Virus record (IMG/VR): IMGVR_UViG_3300032018_000007
Location: 1-53,415 of that record
Direction: 5' to 3' (one strand)
DNA length: 53,415 nucleotides
Source of the DNA: a virus
Notes under the pieces: generated by a model
Database searches by the model: none
Told to the model about the DNA's origin: nothing
What the model saw: the letters and a program-made list of their open reading frames with translations, nothing else
Program-made: the position numbers and the translations under genes
In this document: in pieces, positions 52,230 through 53,415 of the stretch
How the letters are laid out: each line of letters begins with the position of its first letter
Numbering within the stretch: position 1 is the stretch's first letter

Positions 52230-52261
52230 TAAAGATAAAAATACTTTTCATACTATCCAAA
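52230..52261 (-). promoter_or_regulatory. Bacteroidetes-type promoter for the neck/tail operon
   Basis: On the minus strand TTTG (52261-52258), a 20-base spacer and TATCTTTA (52237-52230) match the consensus with one change (final G to A). Initiation near 52223 would be about 22 bases before the ATG at 52201. It lies in the 168-base gap after the propeller gene and downstream of the terminator at 52311-52338. Confidence 0.5.
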
Positions 52262-52310
52262 TAAATTTAACCAAATATGTTATTCTTTATAATCAAAAAG
52301 GTTATAAACC

Positions 52311-52338
52311 AAAAACCTCCCAAGAATATATTGAGAGG
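52311..52338 (-). terminator. Terminator after the propeller-like fibre gene
   Basis: CCTCCCAA (52316-52323) pairs with TTGAGAGG (52331-52338), including one G-T pair, around a seven-base loop. On the minus strand it is followed by five T (bases 52315-52311). It separates the propeller gene from the neck/tail operon. Confidence 0.78.
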
Positions 52339-52369
52339 AAATCTAAGAAAACCAACAAACTCAGATTTT

Positions 52370-53415
52370 TTATAGTAGTAATGTTGTAGTAGTAGTTGTT
52401 GTTGGAATAGTACCACTAATATCAAACTCACATGTTAACTCAAATGCAGAAATTATACTAGGTTCTAAACTATTAAATGTACTTATGTATCCTTTAAATC
52501 CATCTTTAAATACTATTCTTGGAGATATTGCTTGAGGAATTACTGTAGTAATTAGTGTTTGAGTTTCAATTATAGTTGTTATATCATATGGACTTCCTAA
52601 AGTTTTTCTAACTAAATTAGATCCACTAAATGTAAATAAATATAAACCACCATTTTGAAAATCAATATCACTAGAATTACCAGTAGAAGTAAATATCAAT
52701 GTTGCACCAATTATGTCCCAAGGAGAAACTAATTCATATCTTGCTGTAATACTATTTCCAAGCAATATCATAATTAAACCATCACTACTAAATTTAACTG
52801 CTGTTAAACTATCTCCTGTAATTACTACATATTCTAATGTAGAAGAATCAAAAATCATTGTAGTAATATCCCAAGCAGTACCTAAAGTATATTTTTGTAG
52901 CAATCCTTTATCTTTTCCAGCTGTAAATAATTTAGTACCATCTTCTGAAAAGGTATGCCCTGCTGTAAAGTTTTCAAGTGGTGATCCATAAGATGTTGTT
53001 AAGTTTGACGTAACTGCTGGAGTACTAAACCATTGATTAGGCGAATTAGAAGACTGTAACTCTCCAGTTTTAATGATAGAGGATACATCCCATGGAGTTG
53101 CTAAATCATATGATATAATTGGATCATATATACCTGTAGGATTTCCTCCTGCTAAACCATTATTATGTTGTGTAAAAAATACTTTAGTTCCATTAGGATA
53201 AAAAGAAGCATAATTATTTACTCTTAATCCAGACTCTAGTGCTGTATTTCCTGATTTATAATATGTTTCTCCAGCATATATTGTTTGGGGAATACATATA
53301 GTTGTTGTTGTTGTAGTGGTTAATTGTTCTACATATCCATCTAAATCACATTCAGCTAATCTTAATGTTATATCTACAGAATTAATACAATCTCCTGTAG
53401 ATGTAATTCTAACAA
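52370..53415 (-). CDS. Propeller-like fibre protein with PWD repeats and Thr tracts (partial, over 347 aa)
   Basis: The minus-strand frame is open from the stop at 52370-52372 to the window end, so the 5' part lies outside; internal TTG codons such as 52903 are not needed as starts. Repeats with Y-x-L-x-x-[PA]-[WY]-D-[IV] (YDLATPWDV, YTLGTAWDI, YELVSPWDI, KTLGSPYDI) and FSEDGTKLF/YPNGTKVF strands suggest beta-propeller blades. A Thr tract near 53305 precedes the blades and another (IPTTTTTTTLLL) ends the protein. It is a probable virion fibre or tip protein. The Thr tail matches several small proteins near the glycosyltransferases. Confidence 0.72.
   Translation of the reverse strand, partial: VRITSTGDCINSVDITLRLAECDLDGYVEQLTTTTTTTICIPQTIYAGETYYKSGNTALESGLRVNNYASFYPNGTKVFFTQHNNGLAGGNPTGIYDPIISYDLATPWDVSSIIKTGELQSSNSPNQWFSTPAVTSNLTTSYGSPLENFTAGHTFSEDGTKLFTAGKDKGLLQKYTLGTAWDITTMIFDSSTLEYVVITGDSLTAVKFSSDGLIMILLGNSITARYELVSPWDIIGATLIFTSTGNSSDIDFQNGGLYLFTFSGSNLVRKTLGSPYDITTIIETQTLITTVIPQAISPRIVFKDGFKGYISTFNSLEPSIISAFELTCEFDISGTIPTTTTTTTLLL

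Noticed and set aside
52904-53415. Reading the right edge as non-coding with a short gene starting at 52903
   Set aside because: The candidate start is TTG and the frame stays open to the window end with the same repeat type, so this is one truncated gene.

Overview
This window looks like the late (virion) half of a crAss-like phage genome, probably infecting a member of the Bacteroidetes such as a flavobacterium. The main evidence is a 3929-residue protein carrying the DFDID catalytic signature and flanking motifs of the virion-packaged RNA polymerase of crAss-like phages. It sits in one operon with other giant cargo-type proteins (2067, 1210, 905 and 679 residues). A neck/tail block follows the expected crAss-like order: ring protein, IHF-like protein, P22 gp4-like protein, large tail/muzzle protein. 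The DNA is strongly AT-rich, starts lack Shine-Dalgarno sequences, and the best promoters fit the Bacteroidetes consensus TTTG-N19/20-TAnnTTTG. Nearly everything is on the minus strand; the one clear plus-strand gene is a large glycosyltransferase.

Layout in the direction of minus-strand transcription (right to left). 53415-52370: 3' part of a propeller-like fibre protein, closed by a terminator. 52201-43321: metallophosphoesterase, neck ring proteins, IHF-like protein, gp4-like protein and the 1759-residue tail protein. 43311-35474: a tail-associated protein, a GIY-YIG homing endonuclease, a virion-type protein with a protein-kinase-like domain, an HNH homing endonuclease and a Gly-rich 1210-residue virion protein. 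35364-14645: a promoter, then the 905-residue cargo protein, the giant RNA polymerase and a polyvalent protein with a PD-(D/E)XK nuclease domain. 14559-10715: a promoter, then a collagen-like Gly-Thr-Ser fibre, a small fibre/decoration protein, a BspA/DUF285 repeat protein and three small proteins. 10699-7721 (plus strand): a three-domain glycosyltransferase with a C-terminal domain resembling TibC-type autotransporter heptosyltransferases. 7530-5782: a lysis-type cassette (coiled-coil membrane protein, spanin-like anchor, holin-like protein, M15 peptidase, basic protein) ending in a strong terminator. 5694-3018: a GT-A glycosyltransferase flanked by tiny Thr-tailed proteins, a Dps-like helical protein and a stand-alone NUMOD-like protein. 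2964-32: a promoter, then a run of small, mostly basic proteins interrupted by an endonuclease VII-like gene and closed by a terminator.

The genes fit a short-tailed virion that delivers an RNA polymerase and other large effectors into the host, with host-type promoters driving the late operons. The most unusual theme is glycosylation. Four glycosyltransferase domains lie close to a collagen-like Gly-Thr-Ser fibre and several proteins with poly-Thr tracts, which suggests a phage system that O-glycosylates its own surface. This is inference. A second theme is repeated invasion by homing-endonuclease modules (GIY-YIG, HNH, endonuclease VII and two NUMOD remnants), one of which seems to have duplicated the 3' end of a neck gene. 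No gene-free stretch exceeds 300 bases, and I saw no tRNA, CRISPR array or insertion sequence.
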